Assembly (NCBI GenBank): GCA_015143295.1
Contig: CM026559.1
Span: forward strand, 22,644,826-22,708,825
Reading direction: 5' to 3'
Source of the DNA: Tetracentron sinense
Taxonomy: Eukaryota > Streptophyta > Magnoliopsida > Trochodendrales > Trochodendraceae
Length of the DNA: 64,000 bases
The translations under genes were made by a program, and so were the position numbers. Shown here in pieces: positions 35,701-47,237 of the stretch (position 1 is the stretch's first letter; each line of letters opens with the position of its first letter). Below the pieces are notes generated by a model. It did not search any database. It saw only the letters and a list, made by a program, of their open reading frames with translations, and was not told the DNA's origin.

Positions 35701-35793
35701 CCATACCTTAGGCATTCAGCCGTTGATACTATTCATGGCACTATTCACTACCCTATGCACATGAACAGTGCATGAGAAATTTGGGGTTCTAAA
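32767..35793 (-). repeat. 5' LTR of Gypsy element I (3027 bp)
   Basis: Direct repeat of 26848-29854. It keeps the hairpin array (33455-33885), the palindrome array (35022-35172) and the conserved block (35222-35270), and ends beside the second gttgg duplication. Confidence 0.9.
33455..33885 (-). repeat. Hairpin minisatellite, second LTR copy
   Basis: Same unit order as 27541-27965. The first full unit is paired better here (GATGATAATG at 33523-33532 with CATTATCACC at 33552-33561), so some mismatches in the other copy arose after insertion. Confidence 0.8.
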
Positions 35794-35999
35794 GTTGGAC
35801 TCGTCATTCAAAAAAGAATATTTATGGCGTTTTAAAATTTCTCAAATCTTCTTTATTTATTGACCAATTGCCCTTAAAGTTGACTGGTCGGAAATGGGTT
35901 TCGGTAGCTCGGGTTTTCAACACAACCGACCCAGGAATCCCACTTTTTAACACTTCGAGTTTTTTACAATTTCTCATTTCGTAGAAATGGGGTATTACA
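35794..35999 (-). repeat. Gypsy LTR fragment J-right, second part
   Basis: Continuation of 25846-26847 after the gttgg duplication. It ends GGGGTATTACA at 35999, the reversed LTR start, after which element A resumes at 36000. Confidence 0.75.
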
Positions 36000-37499
36000 A
36001 AGGCTTCATGCTTTGACACGCATTCCAAGACATATACAAAAGTTTCGGGATTCTATACCAGCAGATGGTATAAGACCAATTGGATGCAAAGGGATTTACA
36101 AAAGGAAGAAGGGAGCCGATGGTAACGTGGAGACCTATAAAGCAAGACTTATTGCAAAAGGTTATACTCAAATTCAAGGAGTTGACTATGAGGATACCTT
36201 TTCTCCAGTAGCTATTCTCAAATCCATCAGGATATTGCTAGCTATAGCTGTACACCATGACTATGAGATATGGCAAATGAATGTCAAAAATGCTTTCCTT
36301 AATGGAATGTTAGATGAAGACATCTATATGAAGCAACCTGAGAACTTCATTGCTCCAAACAAGGAGAACATGGTATGCAAGCTCAACAAGTCGATATATG
36401 ATTTGAAACAAGCTTCTAGAACCTGGAACCAAAGATTTGATCTTTCGATCAAAGAATTTGGAAGAATCTTGTATTTACAAGAAGGACAGTGGGAGAGCAG
36501 TAGTATACTTAATTCTATATGTTGATGACATTCTACTCATTGGGAATGATGTAAGGATGTTATCATCAGTCAAGATATGACTTTCTCAGCATTTCTTAAT
36601 GAAAGACTTAGGAGAGGCATCCTATATTCTCGGAATAAAGAATCTGAGAGATAGAAAATGCCGAATGTTGGGATTGAGCCAAACTCCTACATAGACAAGA
36701 TATTGTCTAGGTACAGTAGGAGTGATTGTAAGGTAACACTCATTCCTTTTAGACATGGTGTCACTTTGTCTAAAAAGATGGCCTCTACATTAGCTGATGA
36801 GATTGAGCAAATGAAGAAATGCCCTTATACCTCGAAAGTAGGGAGCCTCATGTATGTCATGTTATATACTAGACCGGATATCTATCATGTAGTGAGAGTT
36901 GTTAGTTGATTCCAAAGTAATCCAGGTATCAATCACTGGACAGCTGTGAAGCACATCATGAAATACCTAAAAATGACTAGGGATTATGTGCTTACTTTTC
37001 TATCAGAAGATTTAGTTGGACTGGGTTATACTGATTCCGATTTCCAATCTGATCTGGACAATAGAGCTTCCACATTAGGGTATGTGTTCACACTGGGTGG
37101 TGCTACTGTCAGTTGGCGCAACATAAAGCAGAAGAGTGTTGTTGACTCCACCACAGAAGTAGAATATATTGCAGCTTCAGAAGCAGCTAAAGAAGCAGTC
37201 TGGTTCAAAAGGTTTTTACAAGAGCTAGGAAATATTCCTTCAGCACTTAAACCTATCACTCTCTTCTGTGATAGTAATGATGCAGTAGCCCACAGCAAAG
37301 AACGTAGGAGCCACAAAAAGATGAAACATGTGGAGCGGAAGTATCATCTCATTCGTGAGATCATTGATAGGCAAGATGTAGTTGTTACAATAATTAGGTC
37401 TCAACTTAATATTGTAGACCCGATGACTAAGGCTTTATCAGATAAAGTATTTGAAATAGACTTAGATAGTATGGGATTGAAATCTATGACACAGTGACT
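36000..37499 (+). pseudogene. Reverse transcriptase/RNase H remnant of element A
   Basis: Copia reverse transcriptase motifs are readable at 36060-36525 (KARLIAKGYTQ, WQMNVKNAFLNG, KLNKSIYDLKQASR). RNase H follows at 36946-37497 (GYTDSDFQSDLDN, EYIAASEAAKEAVW, HVERKYHLIREI). The order and spacing to the polypurine tract and 3' LTR are those of a Copia pol end. The integrase and everything upstream are missing. The copy is broken, with a few breaks in this part, and cannot be active. Confidence 0.9.
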
Positions 37500-37503
37500 T
37501 TTA

Positions 37504-37518
37504 GGGCAAGTGGGAGAT
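37504..37518 (+). other. Polypurine tract of element A
   Basis: GGGCAAGTGGGAGAT lies directly before the TGTTAGAC start of the 3' LTR, as expected for the plus-strand primer of a Copia element. Confidence 0.85.
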
Positions 37519-39712
37519 TGTTAGACATTATGCCCTGAAAAAGTCATTTAGATTGTTAGATTCTTATTAATTTGATTAATAAAGATTTCTTCTTAATCTA
37601 TTGTGTATTCATTATGGGTAATTGACCATGATCATGAGATGATCTATACGATATGAGATATCGATAAAGGTCTTCAGGATATATTGTAGGAAAGTTATGT
37701 GATTGGATTATCATAGGCAGATATAACTTTCCAATTTCTTATACCTTATATAGTCAAAGCTATGGGTGAAGCTGGGCAGTTCACTTATATGGCTGCCACT
37801 ATGCTAAGATGTTCTTAATAGTTGAGATGTAGTTCTATCTCGAACTATTGTGGTGGAGACCACACATCAGTATATAGGTGCTTAAATGTACACTGACTGA
37901 TTGCATTCTATGAGAGACCTTTTGCATAAACATACTATCAGATAGTTGGTCTCTCATTCACATTAAACAATTTTGATGATCCTTAGATCTGATAAGTTCA
38001 TCTATGACTGAGCAATGATCTGACTGTTTTGATTCCACCAAAGTATTTTCTACCTTAGGGAATACGATACAGTGACAATTGGATAGTCAGAAATCTGTTT
38101 GAATCATGATGAATTTCAAACAAGAAATCTATGCTCATTAATTTGAGAGATTATCCAAGTTTCGGGTAAGACAGTTGATTAAGTATAAATCCTGTACAGG
38201 TGATTTTGAAATCAAAATAAGTTTTGAAATATACTTTTATTAAAAGATATTATACTCATCAAAGGATTTTCTCAAAAAGTTTTTCATGAGAAATTGTTTC
38301 TCATGGCTTAATCAGAAGTCTTGGAAACCTAGATGATGTGCAATGGGCTATGAGTTAGATAGTATGTCAATCTTGAATGCCCATTAGGGATAATGTATTT
38401 GGAATGATAAATTGAATTAAAAAGTTCATGTGACGGGATCCGTATTGGTTAATGTTCCTACATTAGGATTCAATTGCAACATGGATATCTCACGTCACTT
38501 GCAATTCCGATGTAATTCTTATTTAAGGTCAATGTGATAACATTGGGTAAGCCAGGGTAAGAATGTCCCAGAGCAATCTGTGGAGATGCTCACATAAGAA
38601 AAACAAGCTTAATAATTGATTAAATGTTAATCAATTATTTAAGTGATTAAAAGTTAATCATTAATTAAATAGATTAAAAGTTAATCTATTGTTTAAATTA
38701 ATTGTTAATTTAAATTTAGGGATTATATTAGTAATTATTTAATTAACCTAATTAAAAGGGAAATGGGTTTGACCCATATCCATAAATCCATAAGGATGGA
38801 CCTTTAATATGGGCCCAATCCCATGGGTTTAAACCCTAGGGTGGGGCGCCCACTTTAGAAATCCTAATTGGATTAGGACATGGTTACTTGAATAATTATT
38901 GAATAATAATTCTATCTATTATGTAATTAAAATCTAATGGTTGGATTGCAAGTAGGATTAAGATGAGAAGTAGTTGGAATGCAATAAGGAGTCTTGAACT
39001 CTCCAAAGCTCACGCCCACCCCTTGTGGTTGTGGTCTCCTAGTTTGACTAGGATTCCTCTTATGTTGGTTGTTGACTAATCCCTTTATTTAAGGAATTTC
39101 TTTTGGAAAAAGACTCTTCAATTAGAAGGATTACTATAACTAAAGTAGTTATAGATAAACTAGGAGTTTTAATTAATAGTAAGAGTTATTATTAATTAAT
39201 AATTCCTAAGGGATAAGGTGTAATTGGATTAGGATTAGGATATGATCTAAATCCTATAAATACCCCAACATCCTTTGACCATTAAGTAAGATTCTTTCTC
39301 ACTCTCTCCTCTCTCTCCAAACCGTGAGCCCCTAGGGAGCATCCCTAGGGATTTTCATGAGCTACAAGGTGCATCCAAGTTGGGTTAATCAATTCTAGGG
39401 TTTTGAACCTTAGGGTTTTGGGTGATAGAAAGTCTTCACCATTACTCCATCTTCTTCCTCTTGCTTCAACAATTCCAAAGAGAGATTCTAAAGCTTCATG
39501 GGGATAGAGAAGAACAAGGATCGAGCTTTGAGTATTTCTTCAAGAAATCTCTACAAAGAATTCTGACGGTTCGAATGGATTTAAGCTTCTCCGGTGAACA
39601 TCATTCACCGAGGTGATATGAGTAAAACTTTTAGATAATTTTTATGCATTCTATGGAGTAAAGTTCTAGGGGATCCAGTTTCCATATATTTTTTTATCCG
39701 GATCCCCCTTCA
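37519..39712 (+). repeat. 3' LTR of Copia element A (2194 bp)
   Basis: Direct repeat of 288-2490, ending CCCTTCA immediately before the second ctggg duplication. Its TATA box reads tataaata (39255-39262). The four-palindrome array is at 38606-38716. Confidence 0.93.
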
Positions 39713-39717
39713 CTGGG

Positions 39718-40180
39718 TGCACCGATCGATCGGCTAAAGTGGGAATTTTTCAGAAAATTGTGAAATTAAGTCTTTTATGCTTTAGGAAACTCTTATTCCA
39801 ATTGGGGGACTTTCTAATGGTCTAGGACTTCGAATTTAGCCTTAGAAATAGGGGATTATGGGTCTAGGGTTTGTATCATCTTAAAGATCATGGGAATGCA
39901 ACAACATTGGGAGTGTGAGATAATAGAAAGGGTTAAAGCATAATAGGGCTTGTGAAAGGTAAAAGAGATGATAGATAGAGATTTTTCTTTGGGTATTCAT
40001 AGAGAAGGTGAATTGAGTGCTTTTGTACTAGTTCCTCAAGGTTTTTGTGAATAAAGAAGTGATCGGATCTTGACCCGTGAACGTAGGCAGGTTGTTGTCG
40101 AACCACGTATATCTCGTGTTCCCTTGTGGGTGTGTGTTTTAGTTTATTCTTTTCCGTCGGGTTCCATTATTTCCCCAACA
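39718..40180 (+). repeat. Right part of the LTR of Copia element G
   Basis: It continues the CCGATCGATCGG motif from 287 across the element A insertion and ends TTTCCCCAACA just before a primer site. The words GTAGGCAGGTTG and ACCACGTATATCTCGTG near 40085-40120 are typical of the R/U5 of Tork/Tnt1-type elements, from memory. Confidence 0.65.
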
Positions 40181-40181
40181 A

Positions 40182-40710
40182 TTGGTTTCAGAGCTTCGAG
40201 TTAAATTATTTTTCAATGACTTCAAAAAATTCTGCATAATTTTCTCTGGAGAAGTTTGACGGAAAAGGAATTTTCAATCTGTGGCAAAGGAGGGTAAAAG
40301 ATATCCTAATTCAACAGGATCTCGTAAGAGCATTGAAGGGGGATTCCGGTAAACTGGAAAAGATACCCGATGCAGATTAGGAGGACAATGAGGCAAGGGC
40401 AGTCAATACAATATGCCTCTGTCTCGTAGATAACGTGATGCATAGCGTTATGGATAAGGAATCAACACCGGATCTTTGGAAGAAGTTAGAAATGCTCAAT
40501 ATCGGAAAGAACCTTACCAACAGGTTATACTTGAAAAAAGAGTTCAATACCTTAAAGATGGCGGAGGGTGCAGATCTCATGGAGCACATTAATGTATTCA
40601 ATCAAATCTTGAATCAACTGTAGAAAGTTGATGTCAAGGTGGACGAAGAAGACCAGGCCGTAGGGCTTCTTACATCACTTCCTGACTCATATAATTCCTT
40701 GGTGACAACC
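40182..40710 (+). pseudogene. Primer site and gag start of Copia element G (Tork/Tnt1-like)
   Basis: A primer-site variant TTGGTTTCAGAGCTTCGAG follows the LTR. Gag sequence then runs from about 40217, with EKFDGKGIFNLWQRRVKDIL, DKESTPDLWKKLEML and LYLKKEFNTLKM, a UBN2-type gag as in Tnt1. It is cut at 40710 by an A-family LTR (F), and its continuation is not found in the window. It is broken. Confidence 0.75.
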
Positions 40711-42217
40711 TGTAGGGAATCTAGATAAAAAAATTATGCGGAATACTGGATCCCGAAGATCTTTACACCATAGGTAAAAAATAATATTAACTACATGTTT
40801 AGATAATTACCTCGATGAAGGATGTTCACCGGTGAAGCACAAAACATGATGAACCATCAAAACTCTTTGTAGAGATTTCTTGAAGAAATCCTCAAAACTC
40901 GATCTTCATTCTTCGCTATCCCCACGAAGCTTTTGAATCTATGCTTGGTATTGAAGAACAAAGAGAAAAAGATTATTGGAGTAAACTTTCTATCTCACAA
41001 AACCTTAGGGTTCAAAAAACCAAGCCTTCAAAATCAACTTGGAGTCACCCTTGAAGCTCACCAAAATTACAGAGATAATTCTCTCTCTATAGCTCACGTT
41101 TTTGGAAGGAGAGTAATGAAATTGAATCCCCTCATGGTTTGGGGTGTGGGTATATTTATAGATTTGGATCAAATCCTAATCCTTATCCAATTAGTTGTTA
41201 TCCCTGAAGAGTTATTAAATAATGATAACACTTATCATTAATTAAACTTCATGCTTATCCATAACTAATTAGTTATAACAAACTTTCTAATTTAGGAATC
41301 ATTTTCATAAAAGGATTCCTTAATTAATGGGATGTAGCAAACTCCCTTAATTCTAGGAATTCTAATCTAATTAAAAAACCCCAAAGGGGTGGGCTTGAGC
41401 TATAGGGGGCATGAGGGAGAGAGTGACTTGCACTCCAAGTCATGATAAGGATTAATCTTATCCATTTGTTTCTTGTTTTCCAAGTAAGGAATCTAATCTC
41501 TTAAGCTAAGGACTAATTAATTAATAATCATTTAACTAACAAACTCCCTAACTAATTAGGAATCTCCAAATGGGCGCCCACCCTAGGGAGTTAATCCCAT
41601 GGGCTTGGGCACACCAATAAGGTCCACTTGTGCTGGGTTTTATGGATATGGGTCAAACCAATATCCTCTTAATGGGTTATAATAATCATTATTATTCTCA
41701 TTTAATTTAGATTAATATTTAATTAAACCATTGATTAAATTTAATCATTTAAAGTATAGATTAACATTTAATCTATTAATTGGAGCTGTATTTCTTATCC
41801 ATTGACCCTTAAATATGGAATGACATCAGAATGGCAAGTGACATGAGATATCCATGTTGCAATTGAATCCCAGTGTAAGAACATTAACCAATAAGGATCC
41901 CGTCACATGAACTTTTAATTCGATTGATCCTTCCAATACACTATCCCTAATAGGCCTTCGCGATTAATATATGATATAACCATAGCCCATTGTAACATCA
42001 TCCGGGTTTCCAAGATATTTGATTAAGCCATGAGAAAACCATTTCTCTGAAAAATTTTTGAGAAAAACTTTTATCAATGTATAATATATGTTATTAAAAA
42101 TTATATTTCAAACTTATGTTAATTTCAAATCACCTGCGCACAATTGAAGCTTAATCGACTGTCTTACAAGACCTTGGATAATCTTAGATTCCATGAGTAT
42201 GGATTCTTGTTTGAAAT
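40711..42217 (-). repeat. A-family Copia LTR fragment F, reversed
   Basis: The reverse complement matches the LTR of element A from about its position 620 to its end, including the segment around AAGCTTCGTGGGGATAGCGAAG and the palindrome region (41690-41790). Its 5' third is missing. It stops at 42217 inside the word TTTGAAAT, where Gypsy E begins. Confidence 0.8.
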
Positions 42218-42446
42218 CGATCGCTTCCATGGACCGAGCGTCGGTGGTCTGAGGTCCAAACTGTTTGCCCATAACCTTTTGACTCGTTGTCCTATTTTGA
42301 CGATTCAACTTGCGTTGGTTCGTACTTTCGAAAACGAACATTTCTGACGTTTCGGAATTTCAATTTCTTCCTTCTTTATTAATTGCATACTTTACAGAAC
42401 AATGGCTCGAAGGGTCATGCATAAATTGAAAAGGTCCGGGCTCTAC
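42218..42446 (-). repeat. 3' LTR stub of Gypsy E
   Basis: It matches 49650-49881, including the conserved block (42271-42318), and adjoins a polypurine tract (minus strand AAGGGGCGGAAGGAG). More than 2 kb of this LTR is absent. Confidence 0.82.
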
Positions 42447-42848
42447 TCCTTCCGCCCCTTACAAAACTTTCGTCCTCGAAATTTGGATTAGACATGCATT
42501 ACAGTCAAAACATTTACAAAGCACATATACAAAACCTCTACAAAATTCGATTCAACCATCCGGGACTTCGCTTTACTTCGGCTTCACGCTCCCACTGTAC
42601 TTCTTCCCAAAACAGCATGGTGTTGCCATTGCCTAGAACCAAAGGAATAGTCCTTGTTGCGAGCACGTGACTCTCGATCCACACTCTGAACCGGCTTTCA
42701 ATCAGGTGAGGTCCTCTCGAATTTCCAACGGTGTCAATTCTAGTCCCTGCGAAGGGTCGCAGTACTTCCGAGCTAGATACGGGAAACGTTGTGAACCGGC
42801 GCCATGTGATGTGGGCGATCTACTCGATAAGCCACTTCACCACCCGCG

Positions 42849-43903
42849 TTGAAATCCAAACGGTCCAACATAGCGAGGACTGAGCTTGCCTCGCTTGCCA
42901 AATCTCATGATCCCTTTGCTAGGAGATACTTTCACAAAAACTTGATCCCCTACTGGAAATGCCAGTCCCTGCGCGTGTGTCTGCATACTCTTTTGGCGAT
43001 CCTTGAGCGGCTTTCACCTCCCGGATTGACCTATGTACTAATACTAGCTGTTTGCTCCAATCAACCGGAACAAGTACTTTTCTTTCTCCCCTCACCCAGT
43101 AGAGAGAGACCTGCCAGCTTCGCCCATACAAGCCTCAAATGGTGCCATTTGGATACTTGCCTGATAGCTATTGTTGTAGGCGAACTCCACCAAAGGCAAG
43201 TGCTCTTCCCAACTGCCTTTGAAATCCATCATACAAGCCCGAAGCATGTCTTCAATGACTTGGTTCACTCTCTCGGTTTGTCCATCCGTCTGTGGATGAA
43301 AAGCGGTGCTGAAATCAAGTCGGGAACCCATAGCTTCCTGAAAGCTTTTCCAGAATCGTGATGTGATCTTGGATCCCGATCCGACACAATACTGACATGC
43401 ACTCCGTGCAACCTCACCACTTCCTTGATGTACAAAGCAGCTAACTGACTAGAGTTGAAAGTAGTTCGGTAAGGCAAGAAGTGAGCGGACTTCGTCAAAC
43501 GATCCACTACTACCCATATCGCATCTGAACCCCTTGCCGTCTTTGGCAAGCCAACTATGAAATCCATGGATATGTTCTCCCATTTCCACTCGGGAATCGG
43601 AAGGGACTGTAATAGACCGGCGGGCCGCATGTGTTCTGCTTTCACCTGTTGACACACCAAGCACCGTGCTACATATTCCGCAACCTCCCTCTTCATATTT
43701 CGCCACCAAAAGTGACTCTTGAGGTTCCGGTACATCTTCGTACCCCCTGGATGCACTGTGTACTTTGCCCGGTGGGCTTCATCCATAATCTCCCTCCGAG
43801 ATTTGCATTGGCTGGAACGCACAGCCTTCCCTTGAATGTGATAGCACCCCGACTAGTGAGAGAGAAGTCCTCACTACCCTTAGCAACTTCCTTGTCCCGA
43901 TAA
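42849..43903 (-). pseudogene. Integrase region of Gypsy E
   Basis: The zinc-binding head (HPGGTKMYRNLKSHFWW, CLVCQQVKAEH) and catalytic core (ISMDFIVGLPKTARGSDAIW, DRLTKSAHFLPYRTTF) lie in 43265-43822. The later core part (FSTAFHPQTDGQTERVNQVI) is at 43092-43331. C-terminal sequence continues below about 43090. It inserts element cDNA into chromosomes. Part of an element with few breaks. Confidence 0.88.
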
Positions 43904-44105
43904 GCCAACAATTCAGCATCCGTGGCTTGGTATTCTTGGATCAAATCTATAATGTATGGCCGAACCGTGACATTTGCCAAGATAGGACTACGGACAGAGT
44001 CATTCACACTAATGTCCAGATTTGCCAAGTCTTCAAGTAGCTTCCATTCTTGAACCAACATGCATGCTAATAACCCCGAAGGTCTTCTACTCAAAGCATC
44101 AGCCA

Positions 44106-45157
44106 CTACATTGCTTTACCCGGGTGGTATTGAATGGTACAATCATAGTCCTTCAGAAATTCCATCCAACGCCTTTGCCTTAGATTCAATTCCTTTTGGG
44201 AAAAGAGGTATTTGAGACTCTTGTGATCCGTATACACATAGAATTCCACCCCGTATAAGTAATGTCGCCAGATCTTGAGCGCAAACACGACAGCGGCAAG
44301 CTCTAAGTCGTGCGTAGGATAGTTCTTCTCATGCTCTTTCAACTGCCTTGACGCATAGGCAATGACTTTCTTGTGCTGCATGAGTACACACCCAAGTCCA
44401 ACGTGTGAGGCATCACTATACACCTCATACCCATAAGGTCCGGATGGCACCGTAAGGACAGGAGCTGTGGTAAGCCTCCTCTTCAGTTCCGTGAAACTGA
44501 TCTCACATTTGTCGCTCCATACAAACTTAGCGTTCTTCCTTGTCAGGTAAGTGAGCGGTGCTGCAAGGCTGGAGAAACCCTCTACGAATCTCCTGTAGTA
44601 GCCTGCCAACCCAAGAAAACTGCGTATCTCCGTGACACTCTTGGGCCTCGCCCAATTCATGACTGCCTCTATCTTCTTTGGATCCACCGAAATGCCTTCC
44701 GCCGATACAACGTGGCCTAGGAATGCCACCTCTTCCAACCAAAACTCACACTTGCTAAGTTTGGCGTATAGCTTGTGCTCTCTTAGCATTTCCAAAGCAA
44801 GGCGCAGGTCGCGTGTGTGATCTTCCCGTGTCTGGGAATAAACCAAATGTCATCAACAAATACAATCACGCACCTATCAAGATATGGCCGGAACACCCGG
44901 TTCATCAAATCCATAAAGGCTGCCGGGGCGTTCGTGAGTCCAAAAGGCATCACCAAGAACTCGTAATGTCCATATCGAGTCCTGAAAGCAGTTTTGGGAA
45001 CATCTTCCGCCTTAATCTTCAACTGGTGATAACCCGATCGAAGATCTATCTTTGAGAAAAATCTCGCTCCCTTCAACTGATCGAACAAGTCATCAATCCT
45101 AGGCAAGGGATACCTATCTTTATAGTGACTTTGTTCAATTGCCTGTAATCGACACAC
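44106..45157 (-). pseudogene. Reverse transcriptase and RNase H of Gypsy E
   Basis: Reverse transcriptase is clear at 44783-45157 ([55 protein letters not shown]). RNase H follows at 44106-44846 ([49 protein letters not shown]). The order matches Ty3/Gypsy pol. The FVDD catalytic box is present. Confidence 0.92.
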
Positions 45158-45825
45158 ATCCGCATCGAGCCATCTTTCTTCTTAACAAACAACACCGGGG
45201 CACCCCATGGTGAGACACTTGGTCGAATGAAGCCAAGGCCTCGCAATTCCTCCAACTGAGTCTTTAACTCCTTGAGTTCAATAGGGGCCATTCTATATGG
45301 AGCTCTGAATACAGGAGCTGTGCCTGGTGCAAGCTCGATCATAAACTCAATCTCCCTGTCTGGAGGCAATCCTGGCAACTCCTCTGGAAATACATCCAGG
45401 AACTCACTCACAACCGGAATAGTCGATGAGTCCTTTGCCTCGGGGTTAGCTAAGCTCAACGCCGCAAAACGGGCAATGTCTCTACTTTTTATCCCCCGAA
45501 AGTGAAATGGTTTTCCTTTTACCGGCTTGAAGAGTACCATCTTCTCAAAGCAAGCTACATGCCCATGATGTGCTGCTAACCAATCCATTCCCAATATAAC
45601 ATCGAAGTCCTGGAATCCAAGGACGATGAGATCAACCGCCAATTCGTGGCTTCCAACTTGGACCGCACTATTTCTATACACTTTATCTGCCAATACTGTT
45701 TTGCCGAGCGGAGTCGAAATGGCTAACTCCGGTTTTAGCTGACTAGGCTCCACAGAAAAGCCTTCTGAAAAACTCGGCGAGACAAACGAATGAGTAGACC
45801 CGGTATCAATCAATACTCGAGCCAA
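45073..45825 (-). pseudogene. Protease and start of reverse transcriptase of Gypsy E
   Basis: A 250-residue stretch with the aspartic protease signature [13 protein letters not shown] at its beginning and [17 protein letters not shown] further on. It runs into the reverse transcriptase start ([40 protein letters not shown]). It would process the Gag-Pol polyprotein. Confidence 0.9.
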
Positions 45826-45956
45826 ATACTCATTGACTAGTAGGGTTCCTGAAATTTTTAACTAGTGGAGTTAATTCATGCATCAACAGAGTATACACAT
45901 AGGTATATATATATCATACCAAGTATGTACACAAGGAATAAAACGCAACATATCAA

Positions 45957-47237
45957 TCATGAATAACAAAATAATTCCAAACGCGTACCTTGCACCACAT
46001 CATCAGATGCAAGTGCATCACCCTCTGTCAAAGCAAATACACGCCCCTGGTTCGCCTGGCGAGACTGAGGGTGTAGACCGGGTAGTCTGAGATGACGCCT
46101 GATATGATCCTGCTGGGCGTGTCGGGGGCTACTACCCTGAGACTGGCCTGGTAAATGCCGGCTAGGGCAATCCCTGATCATGTGGCCCTGGCGACCGCAA
46201 TGATAACATCCACCAGATGCTCTTCGGCAATCTCCTGCCGGATGCCTTTTGCCGCATGAAGTGCAGGCATCATATGTGTAGGCTGGAGGGACCGGAGGTG
46301 GTGTATACCTCGCTGCCTGAGGGGTAACTGGCCGTGGGGCCGGAAGAGCCTGAGGTCGAGGTGCCTGTGGCACGTACTGCCGGGGGGCTGGAGGCGCATA
46401 AGTCGGCCTCATCTGTGGTGCTGGCCATGTATACTGATAAGGACCAGTCCGGGCCCGCCTCTCTAAAGGTACCAAACCACTAGATTGGCCTCTCGCCAAT
46501 TCTCTCTTCTTGGACACAGTCTCTGAATTGGTCTCAACCAACAAGGCTTTATCCACTACTTCGGCGTAAGTGGTGTGCCTGAAGACCGACACTTTCTCCA
46601 TGATGACATCCTTGAGCCCTTGCTCAAACCTCCTCGCCTTCATTGCCTCGGTGGCAATCATATGTGTCGCGAAGCGTGATAGCTCCGAGAACTTGGCCTC
46701 ATAAGCGGCCACAGACATCGAACCTTGCTCAAGGTTGATGAATTCTCTCTCTTTCTTTTCCCGAGCTCCAACCGGGAAATACTTTTTATAGAACGTGTCC
46801 TTAAACTCCTCCCAAGTCCACGGTTGACCTTGCATGGTCAAGTCCCGTGTCCTCAATGCGGACAACCACCAATGGTGGGCTTCGCCTTCTAGCATAAAAA
46901 CTGCCCATGCCACTTTCTCTTCCTCTGTAGGAGAGAGCACCGCAAATATCTTCTCAACCTGGAGGATCCAAGCCTCCGCAGTAAGAGGGTCCACACTCCC
47001 GTGGAAGGATGGAGGCCTCAATCTCCTGAATGCCTCAACTCCAGCCGTACGATGTACCGGAGCTGCGGGCGGTGGAGTAGGTGCCGCTGATGCCGGTATA
47101 GTTTGCCGAGCCGCCAGGATGGCGAGTGTCTCAGCAATAGAGCCTAAGACCTGGGAGAGGTCCGGCTGCTCATCCTCATCTCTGGAAGAAGATGAAGCTC
47201 TGGTGTGTGGTCCACGACCCCGTGTGCCCCGCCTCAT
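45957..47237 (-). CDS. Gag of Gypsy E (426 residues, open throughout)
   Basis: Starts MRRGTRGRGPHTRASSSS. A Retrotrans_gag domain spans about residues 65-200 (FRRLRPPSFHGSVDPLTAEA, WTWEEFKDTFYKKYFPVGA). A Pro/Ala-rich linker follows, then a CCHC knuckle (CYHCGRQGHMIRDC) near residue 345. It would form the particle shell and bind RNA. The frame is open and of ordinary length for this group. Protease begins about 130 bp further on. Its N-terminus and domain order match the gag of element I. Confidence 0.9.
   Translation of the reverse strand: MRRGTRGRGPHTRASSSSRDEDEQPDLSQVLGSIAETLAILAARQTIPASAAPTPPPAAPVHRTAGVEAFRRLRPPSFHGSVDPLTAEAWILQVEKIFAVLSPTEEEKVAWAVFMLEGEAHHWWLSALRTRDLTMQGQPWTWEEFKDTFYKKYFPVGAREKKEREFINLEQGSMSVAAYEAKFSELSRFATHMIATEAMKARRFEQGLKDVIMEKVSVFRHTTYAEVVDKALLVETNSETVSKKRELARGQSSGLVPLERRARTGPYQYTWPAPQMRPTYAPPAPRQYVPQAPRPQALPAPRPVTPQAARYTPPPVPPAYTYDACTSCGKRHPAGDCRRASGGCYHCGRQGHMIRDCPSRHLPGQSQGSSPRHAQQDHIRRHLRLPGLHPQSRQANQGRVFALTEGDALASDDVVQGTRLELFCYS

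Larger units (their letters stand above)
26848..35793 (-). mobile_element. Gypsy element I: two 3-kb LTRs and gag only (TR-GAG-like)
   Basis: Direct LTRs (26848-29854 and 32767-35793) are flanked by the perfect duplication gttgg (26843-26847 and 35794-35798). The 2.9-kb interior has a polypurine tract at one end, an initiator-Met tRNA primer site at the other, and gag sequence between. No protease, reverse transcriptase, RNase H or integrase motif is readable. The ends and interior layout look whole for a gag-only non-autonomous element, though gag itself has some breaks. Its gag is close to that of element E, a Tekay/Del-like Gypsy, which could have supplied pol. The LTRs differ by roughly 5-7% over the first 290 bp by eye. 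Confidence 0.85.
288..39712 (+). mobile_element. Copia element A, host of a nested retroelement stack
   Basis: Two direct LTRs (288-2490 and 37519-39712) start with TGTTAGAC and end with CCCTTCA, and are flanked by the perfect 5-bp duplication ctggg (283-287 and 39713-39717). A primer site follows the left LTR and a polypurine tract precedes the right one, so the outer frame is whole. The element's own interior is reduced to a leader (2491-3618) and a reverse transcriptase/RNase H part (36000-37499). Gag, protease and integrase are gone and about 32 kb of other elements occupies their place. By eye the two LTRs differ at about 5% of sites over their first 340 bp, which at usual plant rates means a few million years. 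Its polymerase resembles the Angela/TAR grade of Copia, but the lineage is not certain. Confidence 0.9.

Noticed and set aside
42849-43361. 170-residue plus-strand ORF
   Set aside because: Antisense shadow of the integrase of Gypsy E.
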